A DNA stretch of 64,000 nt from CAZFBA01 sp964517135. GTDB taxonomy: Bacteria; Cyanobacteriota; Vampirovibrionia; JBFMGH01. Of the stretch, positions 8,610 through 17,560 are shown one piece after another; position 1 is the first letter of the stretch, and the number at the start of each line of letters is the position of its first letter. The notes under the pieces are model-generated. The model saw only the letters and a list, made by a program, of their open reading frames with translations, was not told where the DNA came from and did no database searches. Made by a program: the position numbers and the translations under genes. The stretch lies in contig CAZFBA010000002.1 of NCBI GenBank assembly GCA_964517135.1, positions 1 to 64,000 on the forward strand, read 5' to 3'.

Positions 8610-9521
8610 GTGTCTTTTAAGAAGTTAATTATATTAATTATAATTTGTTTGACCTTTATAACAGGGCTAAATACTGTTTTTGCAGGTGAGATATATTATC
8701 CGATAGGGTCATCACCACTGGCAGATGAACCACCATTTTCAGGTGAAACTTTTTACCCTGAAGGTGATCCTGTTGTGGTTCGTGATGGAGTTGAATTCTG
8801 GTACTATAATGATGGTAGTGGTAAATTGAACCTTAATTTGACCCTCTTATCAGGTCAATATATGGTAACCAGCCCTCCTGTTGTATCTCCTGACTTTAAT
8901 CATATTGTCTATACAGAAGTTTATAGATATCCTGATGCCAATCAGGTAGTCAGCAAGTGTTATTACATACCGGTTGTGTTGCCTAAAACTCATGATGATG
9001 GAACTTCCATTTCTATGAGAGAGTATCTTGAAAGTTATAAGGTAAGGCATGATCAGCAGGTAAGGTATGAAGTATTGACTGTAGGCACATCCGGGTTTTA
9101 TAGAAATGTTTTCCGCTCTCTGACAATAGTTGACTGGGATTACACCGCTACAAGGGTTTTAATTAAAGAACATGTGGGTAAAATGAGTAAAGGCCTTTTT
9201 GGTACTATTATCTGGGTTTATGATGTTGAATATGACAAAGTTTTTAGAGTAGATACGGTAAGAAAAGCTATTGTAGACTATTGGATGACTGAAAAGGATC
9301 TTGATCTCACCAATTATATATGGGATATAGAAATACTGGGATGGGAAGAATATAGCAATAATCGATTTATTGTTAATGCTTATTTATACCCTTCCAAGGG
9401 TGTGAAAAAATTTCTGGGAGCATGGAAGGCAGATATACGTGGTAATACTACTACTTTGCTTTCTCTGGATCAGGAAGAGTGGTCAGTAGCAAGGAATGGC
9501 TTGATACCCCAGAAATATTAA
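8610..9521 (+). CDS. Secreted hypothetical protein
   Basis: This 303-residue protein starts with GTG after an AAGAGG site. It carries a Sec signal peptide (FKKLIILIIICLTFITG, cleavage near VFA-G). The mature part is beta-rich with many aromatic residues and phrases such as SPDFNHIVYTE and YDVEYDKVFRV, loosely like beta-propeller blades of the TolB or WD type. I cannot assign a family with confidence. It should be periplasmic or extracellular. It lies directly after the DUF4186 gene. Confidence 0.65.
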   Translation: MSFKKLIILIIICLTFITGLNTVFAGEIYYPIGSSPLADEPPFSGETFYPEGDPVVVRDGVEFWYYNDGSGKLNLNLTLLSGQYMVTSPPVVSPDFNHIVYTEVYRYPDANQVVSKCYYIPVVLPKTHDDGTSISMREYLESYKVRHDQQVRYEVLTVGTSGFYRNVFRSLTIVDWDYTATRVLIKEHVGKMSKGLFGTIIWVYDVEYDKVFRVDTVRKAIVDYWMTEKDLDLTNYIWDIEILGWEEYSNNRFIVNAYLYPSKGVKKFLGAWKADIRGNTTTLLSLDQEEWSVARNGLIPQKY

Positions 9522-9563
9522 CTTACAATAGATGTATTTATAGTTTCATGAAGAGGAAGGCTT

Positions 9564-10400
9564 ATGAATAAAGAAATTAAAGTCCTGGGCGTACAGACAG
9601 AACCCGTACTGGGCGATAAAGAGGCTAATATAGCTAAAGTAGAAAGCCTTCTGGAAAAGTATTCATGGTTTAAACCGGATCTTGTTGTTTTGCCTGAAGT
9701 ATTTACAACCGGTATCGTTCCTGTAAAGGTTTATCGCAAGCAGGCAGAAGAGGTACCAGGGCCTACCACGGAGAAGATGTCTGCCTGGGCTAAAGAGCTG
9801 GGGTGCTATTTTCTGGGTGGCAGTATTATAGAAGCCTGTAAGGATGGTAAATGCAGAAATAGATCTAATTTCTATGCCCCTGATGGTAGTCTTATTGCTA
9901 GCTATTATAAGCAACATATGTTTAATTACTATGGTAGCAATGAAGGTGAGTTTTGTAGCCCCGGGTTTGAAACTGTTATTGCTAGAACTCCTGTTGCAAC
10001 GTTCGGGCTGACAATCTGTTTCGATCTTAGATTTACTGAACTTTACCGTGTACTGGCCAACAACGGCGTAGATATTATTCTTGTGCCGGCAGCATGGCCA
10101 TACCCCAGGCTGGAACACTGGGTTGTTCTTAATAGAGCCAGAGCGCTTGAAAACCAGTGTTTTGTTGTTGCTGTTAATCAGGTAGGCCAAGTCCCACCGA
10201 GGCGAATGAATGTTGGAAACTCTATGGTAATTGATCCATGGGGTTCTGTTCTGGCCAGTGCCGGTGAAAAAGAAGGGGTTATGATGGCTGAAATAGACCT
10301 TGAACGTGTTTATACTCTAAGAAAAGAATTTCCGCTCCTTGAAGACCGTAACCATACTGCTTATCAGAATGTTAACGTTTGTGAGTATTCGCCTGCATAA
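9564..10400 (+). CDS. Carbon-nitrogen hydrolase (nitrilase superfamily)
   Basis: This 278-residue cytoplasmic enzyme has the nitrilase-family catalytic triad: Glu45 (LPEVFTTG), Lys116 (SYYKQHMF) and Cys152 (GLTICFDLRFTELYR). The YGSNEGEFCSPG region and the DLRFxELYR stretch resemble the omega-amidase/YafV branch, which hydrolyses alpha-ketoglutaramate-type amides. Substrate cannot be fixed from sequence alone. The ATG has GAGGAAGG upstream. It appears to be a single gene, followed by tRNA-Arg. Confidence 0.88.
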   Translation: MNKEIKVLGVQTEPVLGDKEANIAKVESLLEKYSWFKPDLVVLPEVFTTGIVPVKVYRKQAEEVPGPTTEKMSAWAKELGCYFLGGSIIEACKDGKCRNRSNFYAPDGSLIASYYKQHMFNYYGSNEGEFCSPGFETVIARTPVATFGLTICFDLRFTELYRVLANNGVDIILVPAAWPYPRLEHWVVLNRARALENQCFVVAVNQVGQVPPRRMNVGNSMVIDPWGSVLASAGEKEGVMMAEIDLERVYTLRKEFPLLEDRNHTAYQNVNVCEYSPA

Positions 10401-10451
10401 TCTTTTGAAAATCTGCTGGATTCTGTTAATATGGTAGAATGAATTTGAAAT

Positions 10452-10525
10452 GCCCTCGTAGTTCAGCAGGATAGAACGTCTCCCTCCTAAGGAGAATGTC
10501 GGGGGTTCGAGTCCCTCCGAGGGTA
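10452..10525 (+). tRNA. tRNA-Arg (CCT anticodon)
   Basis: The gene folds as a standard cloverleaf. The acceptor GCCCTCG pairs with CGAGGGT, with a G-U first pair. The anticodon stem is TCTCC/GGAGA around loop CTCCTAA, giving anticodon CCT. The T arm contains GGTTCGAGTCC. The discriminator is A. CCA is not encoded and must be added after transcription. Confidence 0.95.
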
Positions 10526-10609
10526 TTTTAAAATTTGTTTTATAAATAATATATAAAAAGACACGTATAACTATATGTAAATGACTTGACTCGATGGGCG
10601 GGTTTATCT

Positions 10610-11497
10610 ATGACAGTTATTAAAACATTAAATCAGGCTAGGTTTGATAAAGAGTTAAGACAGCTTATTGATCATTTATCAAGTATAAAGATAGACTATA
10701 AATTAAATTCCCTGGAACAAAGTATCATTGATGAGTCCGGTGAAACCTCATTGCTTTACACTATGTGCTTGTTGAAAGTTGTTATGGGTTTATCTGACGT
10801 AGATACAAGAAAAAATTTGGGGATTAGAGTTAACTTTTATAAGTATTTAAAAGGTCTTCTCAAAGAAGAATATACTGCGTTTAATAATATAGTCCAGGGT
10901 TATGTAACCTCTTTATCCGAATTTGATAAGGTTCAGGAAGATGAAATTGATTATTACCTTACTAATTTCTTTGTTCAGGGGCATGATTATGTAAGAGAAA
11001 ACTACTATCCTGAAGATAGCCCCTTTAAGGATCCTGAATTTATTGATAAGATTATTGAATTAGAAGATACAATTGAGCAAATTCAACAAGAAGAGCTAGA
11101 ATCGTATACACTTATAACTGAATTTGAGAAGTCAAGTGATAAAGTTAAAGGTATAGCTCTGAAGTTAAATAATAACAATGAAAAGTTAATGAAGAATCTT
11201 GTAGATCCTTCTAAAATAACAAGAGAAGATCTATCTGATTTGATATTAACTACAGTGCAAGTTCTTGAAGAATATGAATATTTGACTAACCTTATGATCT
11301 GTTCTCTTGAAAAAATTGAAATTGCAAAAGGTTTCTGTGATGAGTTTACGCATTTTATAAAAGCTGAAGGGCTTGTCGAAAAGTTTAATAAAGATAATAA
11401 ATACATCTCAATTTGTGATGTTCAAGAATATAATCATATTGATGAGGTTAAAAAGCAGAATAAAAAATCAAGAAAACCGGGTAAAAAAGGCAAATAA
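10610..11497 (+). CDS. Hypothetical helical protein
   Basis: I do not recognise this 295-residue protein. It has no signal peptide or membrane span. It is acidic and almost entirely helical, with a coiled-coil-like stretch at about residues 150-250 and a strongly basic tail (KKQNKKSRKPGKKGK). The ATG at 10610 is preceded by a G-rich GGGCGGG eight bases upstream. A TTG at 10586 would add eight residues. It lies between tRNA-Arg and the convergent cysE gene. Confidence 0.6.
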   Translation: MTVIKTLNQARFDKELRQLIDHLSSIKIDYKLNSLEQSIIDESGETSLLYTMCLLKVVMGLSDVDTRKNLGIRVNFYKYLKGLLKEEYTAFNNIVQGYVTSLSEFDKVQEDEIDYYLTNFFVQGHDYVRENYYPEDSPFKDPEFIDKIIELEDTIEQIQQEELESYTLITEFEKSSDKVKGIALKLNNNNEKLMKNLVDPSKITREDLSDLILTTVQVLEEYEYLTNLMICSLEKIEIAKGFCDEFTHFIKAEGLVEKFNKDNKYISICDVQEYNHIDEVKKQNKKSRKPGKKGK

Positions 11498-11581
11498 ATT
11501 TTATTTTTTATTCACAAATAATATATTGCTGATAGTCAACAAATAAATATTATATCTTTTTGTGTAATATGTGATGCTTGC

Positions 11582-12277
11582 CTATTTCAGATTTTCTTCA
11601 ACGCATTCTACGGGGTCTTTGAATTTTTTATGTTCAAACTTTGCCGGGTGCAGGGATTTTATCATGTCTCTAATCTCACGTACCTGTTCTGAAAGGCACA
11701 TGATAGCTTCTATAACCGGGTCTGGTAGTGTGCCATGGTCGAGAACATTGTCGATTTTCTTTCCGTCTTTGATAACAACTGTTCCGGGTACCCCTACAAC
11801 AGTACAGTTATCTGGAACTTCAGTTATTACAACGGAACCAGCACCTATTCTGACGTTATTTCCAATTTTAATATTACCCAGTACCTTTGCTCCTGAACCA
11901 ACCACAACATTATTACCCAGTGTAGGGTGTCTTTTCCCGGATTCTTTGCCTGTTCCGCCCAGTGTTACTCCCTGATAGAGAAGGCATTCATCGCCGACTA
12001 TTGTTGTAGCTCCTATAACAACACCCATGCCGTGGTCTATAAAGAATTTTTTTCCTATTGTGGCTGCTGGATGTATTTCGATACCAGTTAAAAATCTTGC
12101 TATAAATGAAATAAACCTGGGTAAGAAGGGTATATTCCACCCATAGAGCTTATTAGCTACCCGGTATGCCAGCATGGCATGTAGGCCAGAATATGTTAAA
12201 AGTATTTCTAAAAGACTGGTTGCTGCCGGGTCTTTTTCTTTTATGGTTGATATTTCCTCTTTTAGCAATTTAAACAT
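11582..12277 (-). CDS. cysE: Serine O-acetyltransferase
   Basis: CysE acetylates L-serine with acetyl-CoA to give O-acetylserine, the first step of cysteine synthesis. The 231-residue protein has the N-terminal helical region (about 1-65), then hexapeptide repeats forming a left-handed beta helix (IHPAATIGKKFFIDHG, GVVIGATTIVGD, GVTLGGTG). The His of IDHG is the expected catalytic residue. The C-terminal tail continues for about 35 residues beyond the helix. It lies two bases after the cysK stop, so the two form an operon. Confidence 0.95.
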   Translation of the reverse strand: MFKLLKEEISTIKEKDPAATSLLEILLTYSGLHAMLAYRVANKLYGWNIPFLPRFISFIARFLTGIEIHPAATIGKKFFIDHGMGVVIGATTIVGDECLLYQGVTLGGTGKESGKRHPTLGNNVVVGSGAKVLGNIKIGNNVRIGAGSVVITEVPDNCTVVGVPGTVVIKDGKKIDNVLDHGTLPDPVIEAIMCLSEQVREIRDMIKSLHPAKFEHKKFKDPVECVEENLK

Positions 12278-12279
12278 GG

Positions 12280-13245
12280 CTATACCTCTTCTGTGGTAAG
12301 GGTACTGGCTTTTTTAACGAGTTCTTCAAAAAGCACTGTTGATAGATAACGCTCGCCGTGACTGGGTATTATTGTTACAATTGTTTTACCTGCGTTTTCA
12401 GGCCTTTTACCTGCTTTTATGGCGGCGTGTATTGCGGCCCCTGAAGAGATACCTGCAAGAATGCCTTCTTTGCTGGCGAGTTGTCTTGCCATGGTTATTG
12501 CTTCTTCGTTTGAGACGGTTATAACCTCGTCAATAACTTTAGTATCAAGCACTTCTGGTATAAAGCCTGCACCGATGCCCTGAATCTTGTGAGGGCCGGG
12601 TTCGCCTCCTGACAGTATTGCTGAATCTGCTGGTTCTACTGCTATAAATTTTACGTCTGGTTTTTTCTTTTTAATATATCTTGCTGTGCCGGTAATGGTG
12701 CCACCTGTTCCTACTCCTGCAACGAGTATATCTATCTGGCCATCTGTATCTTCCCATATTTCAGGTCCTGTGGTGCATTCGTGAATAGCAGGGTTAGCCG
12801 GATTACTGAACTGCTGGGTAATAATAGAATTATCAATTTCTCTATTGAGTTGTTCAGCTTTTTCTACGGCTCCTTTCATTCCTCTGGCACCAGGTGTAAG
12901 AACAATTTCTGCCCCATAGGCCATCATAACTACTCTTCTTTCGATGCTCATTGAATCTGGCATGACAAGAATCAGTTTGTAGCCCTTAACAGCAGAAACC
13001 ATAGCCAGGGCAATGCCAGTATTTCCGCTGGTAGGTTCGATAATAGTTGTTTTGCCAGCTGTGATCAGTCCGTTTTTTTCAGCCTGTTCTATCATTGATA
13101 GGCCAATTCGGTCTTTTACTGAGCAGGCAGGGTTAAATGACTCCATTTTAGCAATAATAGTGGCTTTGCATCCGTCAGATACCCTTGATATTTTTACAAG
13201 CGGGGTTTTTCCAATAAGGTTGGTAATGTCCTTGGCTATTTTCAA
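12280..13245 (-). CDS. cysK: Cysteine synthase A
   Basis: CysK makes L-cysteine from O-acetylserine and sulfide. The 321-residue protein carries the PLP lysine in the NPACSVKDR motif near residue 44, the substrate loop TSGNTG, and the PLP-phosphate loop GVGTGGTITG. It starts at TTG with an AAAAGGAG site six bases upstream. CysE, its usual partner in the cysteine synthase complex, is encoded immediately downstream. An inverted repeat lies about 20 bases upstream of the start (13266-13279). Confidence 0.95.
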   Translation of the reverse strand: MKIAKDITNLIGKTPLVKISRVSDGCKATIIAKMESFNPACSVKDRIGLSMIEQAEKNGLITAGKTTIIEPTSGNTGIALAMVSAVKGYKLILVMPDSMSIERRVVMMAYGAEIVLTPGARGMKGAVEKAEQLNREIDNSIITQQFSNPANPAIHECTTGPEIWEDTDGQIDILVAGVGTGGTITGTARYIKKKKPDVKFIAVEPADSAILSGGEPGPHKIQGIGAGFIPEVLDTKVIDEVITVSNEEAITMARQLASKEGILAGISSGAAIHAAIKAGKRPENAGKTIVTIIPSHGERYLSTVLFEELVKKASTLTTEEV

Positions 13246-13265
13246 GCTTTTCTCCTTTTAAATAG

Positions 13266-13279
13266 TCCGGTTCACCGGA
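13266..13279. promoter_or_regulatory. Inverted repeat upstream of cysK
   Basis: TCCGG-TTCA-CCGGA is a perfect 5-base inverted repeat with a four-base spacer, unusually GC-rich for this AT-rich intergenic region. It lies 20 bases upstream of the cysK start. A -10-like CATAAT (minus strand, 13282-13287) sits just upstream of it. It could be an operator or a small hairpin in the leader. Confidence 0.35.
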
Positions 13280-13534
13280 ATATTATGACATAAACTCATG
13301 TATGCTTCCTGTGTTTATTAAGTATTATTAATAAGGCTTGAAAGTTCTAATAGGTATAATATATGAAAATTTTAACCTTTATGATTCTGCAAGTTCTTGA
13401 TATGTTTGCGAAATTGATATTGAGTTTTTATAAATGTTCTGTCAGTAGCCTTTTTAAAGATTACTTTTAACCCGGGGTCTTATTTCCAGTGTTTTTAAGT
13501 GTTATAAATATTAATGTTCAAAAGGAAAGTGCTT

Positions 13535-14629
13535 ATGAAGGTAGCATTAGGAAATCTTGGATCGTTAAAATATGCGTTAAAGGCTTCTCTGGAAGATCTT
13601 GATATTGAAGTATGTTTTTCTGAACCTAATACAAGGCTGATGTATGATCATGGTGCCCGGTATTTGCCCATAGAGATGTGTTATCCTTTGAAGTTATTGC
13701 TTGGTAACTATTTATCGCAGCTTGATCAGAATCCTGATGTTGTTATATATTATGGTGGGTGTGATATGTGTAATCTAACACCTGTCAATTATGCCTTTAA
13801 TGATATTTTAAATGATCTTAATTGCTGTCCTGATAGCTATATTTGCCGGTTAAATTCAAAGAAAGACTTTGTTGTTTCGTATTATGAGACATTACGTAAG
13901 ATATCAGGCAAGTCTATTTTTGATATAGCACTGAGTATTAAGCTTGGTCTTAAGAAATATGAGGCTTTTAACTTTATAGACCAGGTATTTTATCAGATCA
14001 GACCTGCTTTTGAAAATAGTGATAATGTTGATAGCATCTATGATAGCTTTTATAACAGGCTTATCGAGGTATCAGATGATTGTAGCCTTGACAAAATTAA
14101 TAATGAATTACTTGAGATACACAGAGAATATAGTGTTAAGGTTAGTTATGATACTTTAAAAGTTGGTTTGATAGGAGATGTTTATTCTCTTAATGAACCT
14201 TATGTTCATCAGTATTGTGATAAAAAGTTAGGGTCTTTAGGTGTTGCTCTTGACCGCTGGAGTACACACAGGCTGGTTCCTGAAAGTGACCGCCGAATAC
14301 AGGATAAAGCCTGTAAGCGTGTTTCTCAGTTGCCTGAAATTATACAGAAAGATTATGGTGTGTTTACAGATCTTGAGGTGAAAAAGATTAGAAGGTACGT
14401 AAATAGAGGATTTGATGGCCTTATTTTTATTGCTCCGCTTGAGTGTAACCCTAATGATGCCCTGAGAAATCTTATTAATAAGGTTCAGATAGCACTTGAT
14501 ATCCCTGTATTGACCCTTTTATTTGATGAACATACCAGCCCGCTTGCTGTTCAGGTTAGGCTGGAAGCTTTTGTTGATATGTTAAATAAACGTAAAGCTC
14601 TAAAATATAGAAACAACAGGGCTCTTTAA
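13535..14629 (+). CDS. HgdB/COG3581-like protein (DUF2229 type)
   Basis: This 364-residue protein resembles the uncharacterised proteins related to 2-hydroxyacyl-CoA dehydratase subunits and activases. The N-terminal half has EMCYPLKLLLGNY and YYGGCDMCNLTP, whose cysteines could ligate an iron-sulfur cluster. The C-terminal half has KVGLIGDVYSLNEPYV, FDGLIFIAPLECNPND and PVLTLLFDEHTSPLAVQVRLEAF, typical of the family. The ATG at 13535 has AAAGGAA six bases upstream and is preferred over 13514. No ATPase activator gene or dehydratase partner lies nearby, so its reaction is unknown. Confidence 0.7.
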   Translation: MKVALGNLGSLKYALKASLEDLDIEVCFSEPNTRLMYDHGARYLPIEMCYPLKLLLGNYLSQLDQNPDVVIYYGGCDMCNLTPVNYAFNDILNDLNCCPDSYICRLNSKKDFVVSYYETLRKISGKSIFDIALSIKLGLKKYEAFNFIDQVFYQIRPAFENSDNVDSIYDSFYNRLIEVSDDCSLDKINNELLEIHREYSVKVSYDTLKVGLIGDVYSLNEPYVHQYCDKKLGSLGVALDRWSTHRLVPESDRRIQDKACKRVSQLPEIIQKDYGVFTDLEVKKIRRYVNRGFDGLIFIAPLECNPNDALRNLINKVQIALDIPVLTLLFDEHTSPLAVQVRLEAFVDMLNKRKALKYRNNRAL

Positions 14630-14657
14630 CTTTTTGTTACAGATCTGCCCGGCTGGT

Positions 14658-14682
14658 GTATGATTTTATAATGAGCTCATAC
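14658..14682. promoter_or_regulatory. -10 box inside an inverted repeat
   Basis: TATAAT at 14667-14672, 30 bases upstream of the DUF115 gene, is enclosed by GTATGA (14658) and TCATAC (14677), a perfect 6-base inverted repeat. It also overlaps the palindrome ATGAGCTCAT (14671-14680). The layout suggests a promoter overlapping an operator. The -35 region is weak. Confidence 0.35.
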
Positions 14683-14701
14683 GATAATAATCAGGATTTA
14701 T

Positions 14702-16594
14702 ATGTTAGAAAAGAATCTTAAAGCCCTGTCAGCTAAAAACCCGGTACTTGCTCAAAAGTTGCTGTCTAATACTTATGAGAATATTGAAATAGTGCCTGCT
14801 GGTTCAGATGATTATAACCTGATATACCACCAGATACCTTTGCATAACCCTGAAAACCCAAGGCAGGAAGCATTAAACATATTTAGTGATATTGATAACA
14901 ATGAGAATGCGCTTATCTGTGTTTTTGGTATGGGACTTGGTTATTTATTTAAGAGAGTATACCTTAATTCTTCAGGAACTATTATACTTTATGAGCCAGT
15001 TCTTGATGTTTTACGTGTTACTTTTGAGGCTGTTGACTTATCACAGGAAATTGCTGATGGTAGAGTCTTTATTATTAATCAAATAGAAGATATTGAACCG
15101 TTATTTTATAGTTATATGTTTGATACTGTCAGGGTTGTTAACCTTGATTCTTATAGAATAATCTTTCCTGATATTTATGATCAGGTGTATCACCAATTGA
15201 ACAATCTTTTCATAGATCAGAGAACAAACGTTCAGAAAGCAGCTGATATTGCCGGTAGTTATGTCTCTAATATACCTTATATTATTCAGTTGCCCTCAGT
15301 TGAGGTTCTTGAAAATGCTTTTAAACAAAAAGCTGCTCTGATTGTATCTGCCGGGCCTTCTCTTGATAATGCGATAGAGGCCATCAAGAAGTATAGAGAT
15401 CGGGTGATTCTTATTGCTATCGGGCAGGCCGTAAAAGCCCTGCATGCAGCTGATATTAAGCCGGATCTTGTTGTTATGGTTGATATGCTTCCATTTAGCC
15501 ACCAGATTGACTGCCTCGGTGAGGCTAAAAAAGAAATTAATCTGCTGCTTCAGCCCAGTGCAAATTCTGAACTCTATAGAACAGAGGCAAGTTCTACATT
15601 TGTGTATTTTCCTGAGTCTGATTTTATGACGGCATGGTATGCTATGCAGGCTGGTATTAAAACTTATCCACAGAGTGGAACAGTTTCTATAACCTCTTTC
15701 TACCTTGCCAGAATTATCGGGGCCAACCCTATCATACTGATCGGCCAGGATTTAGCCTATAAAGGAGATCAGGTCTATGCTAAAAACAGTATTTATGACT
15801 CTGTCAGGGTAGATATTTCTGATGATGATACTGTAAAAGCTTTTATCGATGAATTTGATACTTCATATGACCGGGTGAAAGTAGATATATTGAATTCTAA
15901 CCGTGAACTTTACGAACGAACAATAAAAGTTAAAGGCCAGGATGGTGAAGAACTCTATACTATCAACTCTTATGCTACTTTTATTACTAACTATAAAGAA
16001 TTAGCTGCTTCAATTAAGAAAACAAACCCTGATATTTCTCTAATCAACTGTTCTATAGGTGGTGCTTATCTTGAAGGATTTGAACATAAACCTTTAGAGG
16101 ATGTGTTATGTGATTTGAAACCCTTGAATATTAATGCACATAAGCTTATAAAAGAGCTATATGACATGAATATACCGAATAGAGAAAAAGTTATGAAGGT
16201 TAATGCCGCCTTTAAAAAACTTATAACTGACCTCAGAAACCTAAAATCAGACTCTAACTCTGTGCTGAAAGCTGTTAACAGGGTAAGGAAAGAGCTGAAG
16301 ATATCTAAAAATTTGACCAATAAAGCAATTGATCTTGTTAAAAAGCTTCAAAAACAGGATTCTGAAGTCAGAAAATATAATCAGGGTAACCGTATGGCCT
16401 TAATATACCCTTTTATTCAGAGAGAACTCTTTGAATACAACAAATTAAGAGATCATATAGCTGTAAATGATCATGAAAAATTCATAAATTCTCTTAATGC
16501 AATAGAAAAATTTTCACAGGCTATGTATGCTGGCACCGAAAGAGCTCTTGAGAGTTTTAAAAAGTTAGAAAACTTTCCAATAAAGGAGGGTTAA
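14702..16594 (+). CDS. DUF115 protein (Maf/MptE-like)
   Basis: This 630-residue cytoplasmic protein has an N-terminal Rossmann-like segment (LICVFGMGLGYLFKRV, TIILYEPVLDVL) and the DUF115 core at about residues 210-430 (AALIVSAGPSLDNAIEAIKKY, KPDLVVMVDMLPFS, IGANPIILIGQDLAYKGDQVYA). This architecture is shared by motility accessory factor proteins involved in flagellin glycosylation, and the fold relates to MptE-type pterin kinases. The last 180 residues are helical. The gene ends immediately before an Fmt-like gene, with no spacing, which suggests a joint role in surface glycan or glycoprotein modification. Here the substrate is unknown. Confidence 0.82.
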   Translation: MLEKNLKALSAKNPVLAQKLLSNTYENIEIVPAGSDDYNLIYHQIPLHNPENPRQEALNIFSDIDNNENALICVFGMGLGYLFKRVYLNSSGTIILYEPVLDVLRVTFEAVDLSQEIADGRVFIINQIEDIEPLFYSYMFDTVRVVNLDSYRIIFPDIYDQVYHQLNNLFIDQRTNVQKAADIAGSYVSNIPYIIQLPSVEVLENAFKQKAALIVSAGPSLDNAIEAIKKYRDRVILIAIGQAVKALHAADIKPDLVVMVDMLPFSHQIDCLGEAKKEINLLLQPSANSELYRTEASSTFVYFPESDFMTAWYAMQAGIKTYPQSGTVSITSFYLARIIGANPIILIGQDLAYKGDQVYAKNSIYDSVRVDISDDDTVKAFIDEFDTSYDRVKVDILNSNRELYERTIKVKGQDGEELYTINSYATFITNYKELAASIKKTNPDISLINCSIGGAYLEGFEHKPLEDVLCDLKPLNINAHKLIKELYDMNIPNREKVMKVNAAFKKLITDLRNLKSDSNSVLKAVNRVRKELKISKNLTNKAIDLVKKLQKQDSEVRKYNQGNRMALIYPFIQRELFEYNKLRDHIAVNDHEKFINSLNAIEKFSQAMYAGTERALESFKKLENFPIKEG

Positions 16595-17533
16595 GTGAGA
16601 ATTATTTTATTCTGCATACCGGAATTTGGTAGTATCTGTTTAAATACGCTTTTATCTGCTAATAAAAATGTTGTTGCGGTTGTATTGCCACCTGCTTCAC
16701 ACCCGGCAAGAAATGGAATGAAATTTATTGCTGAAAGTCTTGGTGTACCTACTATACATGTTGAAAAAAGGTTAAAAGATCCTGTTTTGATTGATGAAAT
16801 AAAATCTTATAAGCCTGATATAGGTTTAATAGCTTCTTATCCCAGGTTAATACCACCAGAAATATATACTATTCCCCCTCTTAATATCATTAATTGTCAT
16901 CCATCAATGCTGCCAGACTACAGAGGACCTAATCCATATTTTCATGTTATCAAAGATGGCCTTAAGGAAACAGGTATTTCTTTTCATTATCTCGATGATA
17001 CCTTCGATACAGGAGACCTAATTTTTCAAACGCCTTTTAAACTCTATTCTGACGATACTCTTGGAACCATGTTCATCAGAATATCAATCGAAGCATCAAA
17101 AATATACCTGAAGATTCTCGAAAAACTTGAACAGGGAGAAACATTTGTTGCTGTACCGCAGTCTGAAACAACTGAAGATCTTGTCTATGCATCAGAAGTA
17201 ACCCATGAAAGTCCTGATCTGCAAATAAAATGGTATGAATCATCTTTTATAATTGATTGCCTGGTAAGGGCATCAAACCCTTTTTATGGTGCATATACTT
17301 TCTATAGAGAGATGCCGCTGCGTATATTTAGCGGAACTTATGAGCCTAAAAAATATTTAAGACCTCTGGCATCTCCTGGTACAATAATCAAAGTTTCTAA
17401 AGACAGGCTTGGTGTTGCTACTGCTGATGGAATCTATTACCCAGAGACTTTGCAGTGTGGACTTCTCTATATAACTGATATTAAAGACTTTATAAAGAGA
17501 TCGAAACCCAAAACCGGTGAAATGTTGAACTAA
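16595..17533 (+). CDS. Fmt-like formyltransferase
   Basis: This 312-residue protein has the 10-formyltetrahydrofolate-dependent formyltransferase fold. The catalytic motif INCHPSMLPDYRGPNP supplies Asn and His, and DDTFDTGDLIFQ supplies the Asp. A C-terminal domain of about 100 residues follows. It starts with GTG immediately after the DUF115 stop (AAAGGAGG upstream). Its sequence is loose relative to housekeeping Fmt, and its neighbour suggests a sugar or surface-glycan N-formyltransferase rather than initiator-tRNA formylation. The alternative, that it is the cell's only Fmt, cannot be excluded from this window. Confidence 0.75.
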   Translation: MRIILFCIPEFGSICLNTLLSANKNVVAVVLPPASHPARNGMKFIAESLGVPTIHVEKRLKDPVLIDEIKSYKPDIGLIASYPRLIPPEIYTIPPLNIINCHPSMLPDYRGPNPYFHVIKDGLKETGISFHYLDDTFDTGDLIFQTPFKLYSDDTLGTMFIRISIEASKIYLKILEKLEQGETFVAVPQSETTEDLVYASEVTHESPDLQIKWYESSFIIDCLVRASNPFYGAYTFYREMPLRIFSGTYEPKKYLRPLASPGTIIKVSKDRLGVATADGIYYPETLQCGLLYITDIKDFIKRSKPKTGEMLN

Positions 17534-17560
17534 ACCCAACTTTTGTATATGATAGGCACT

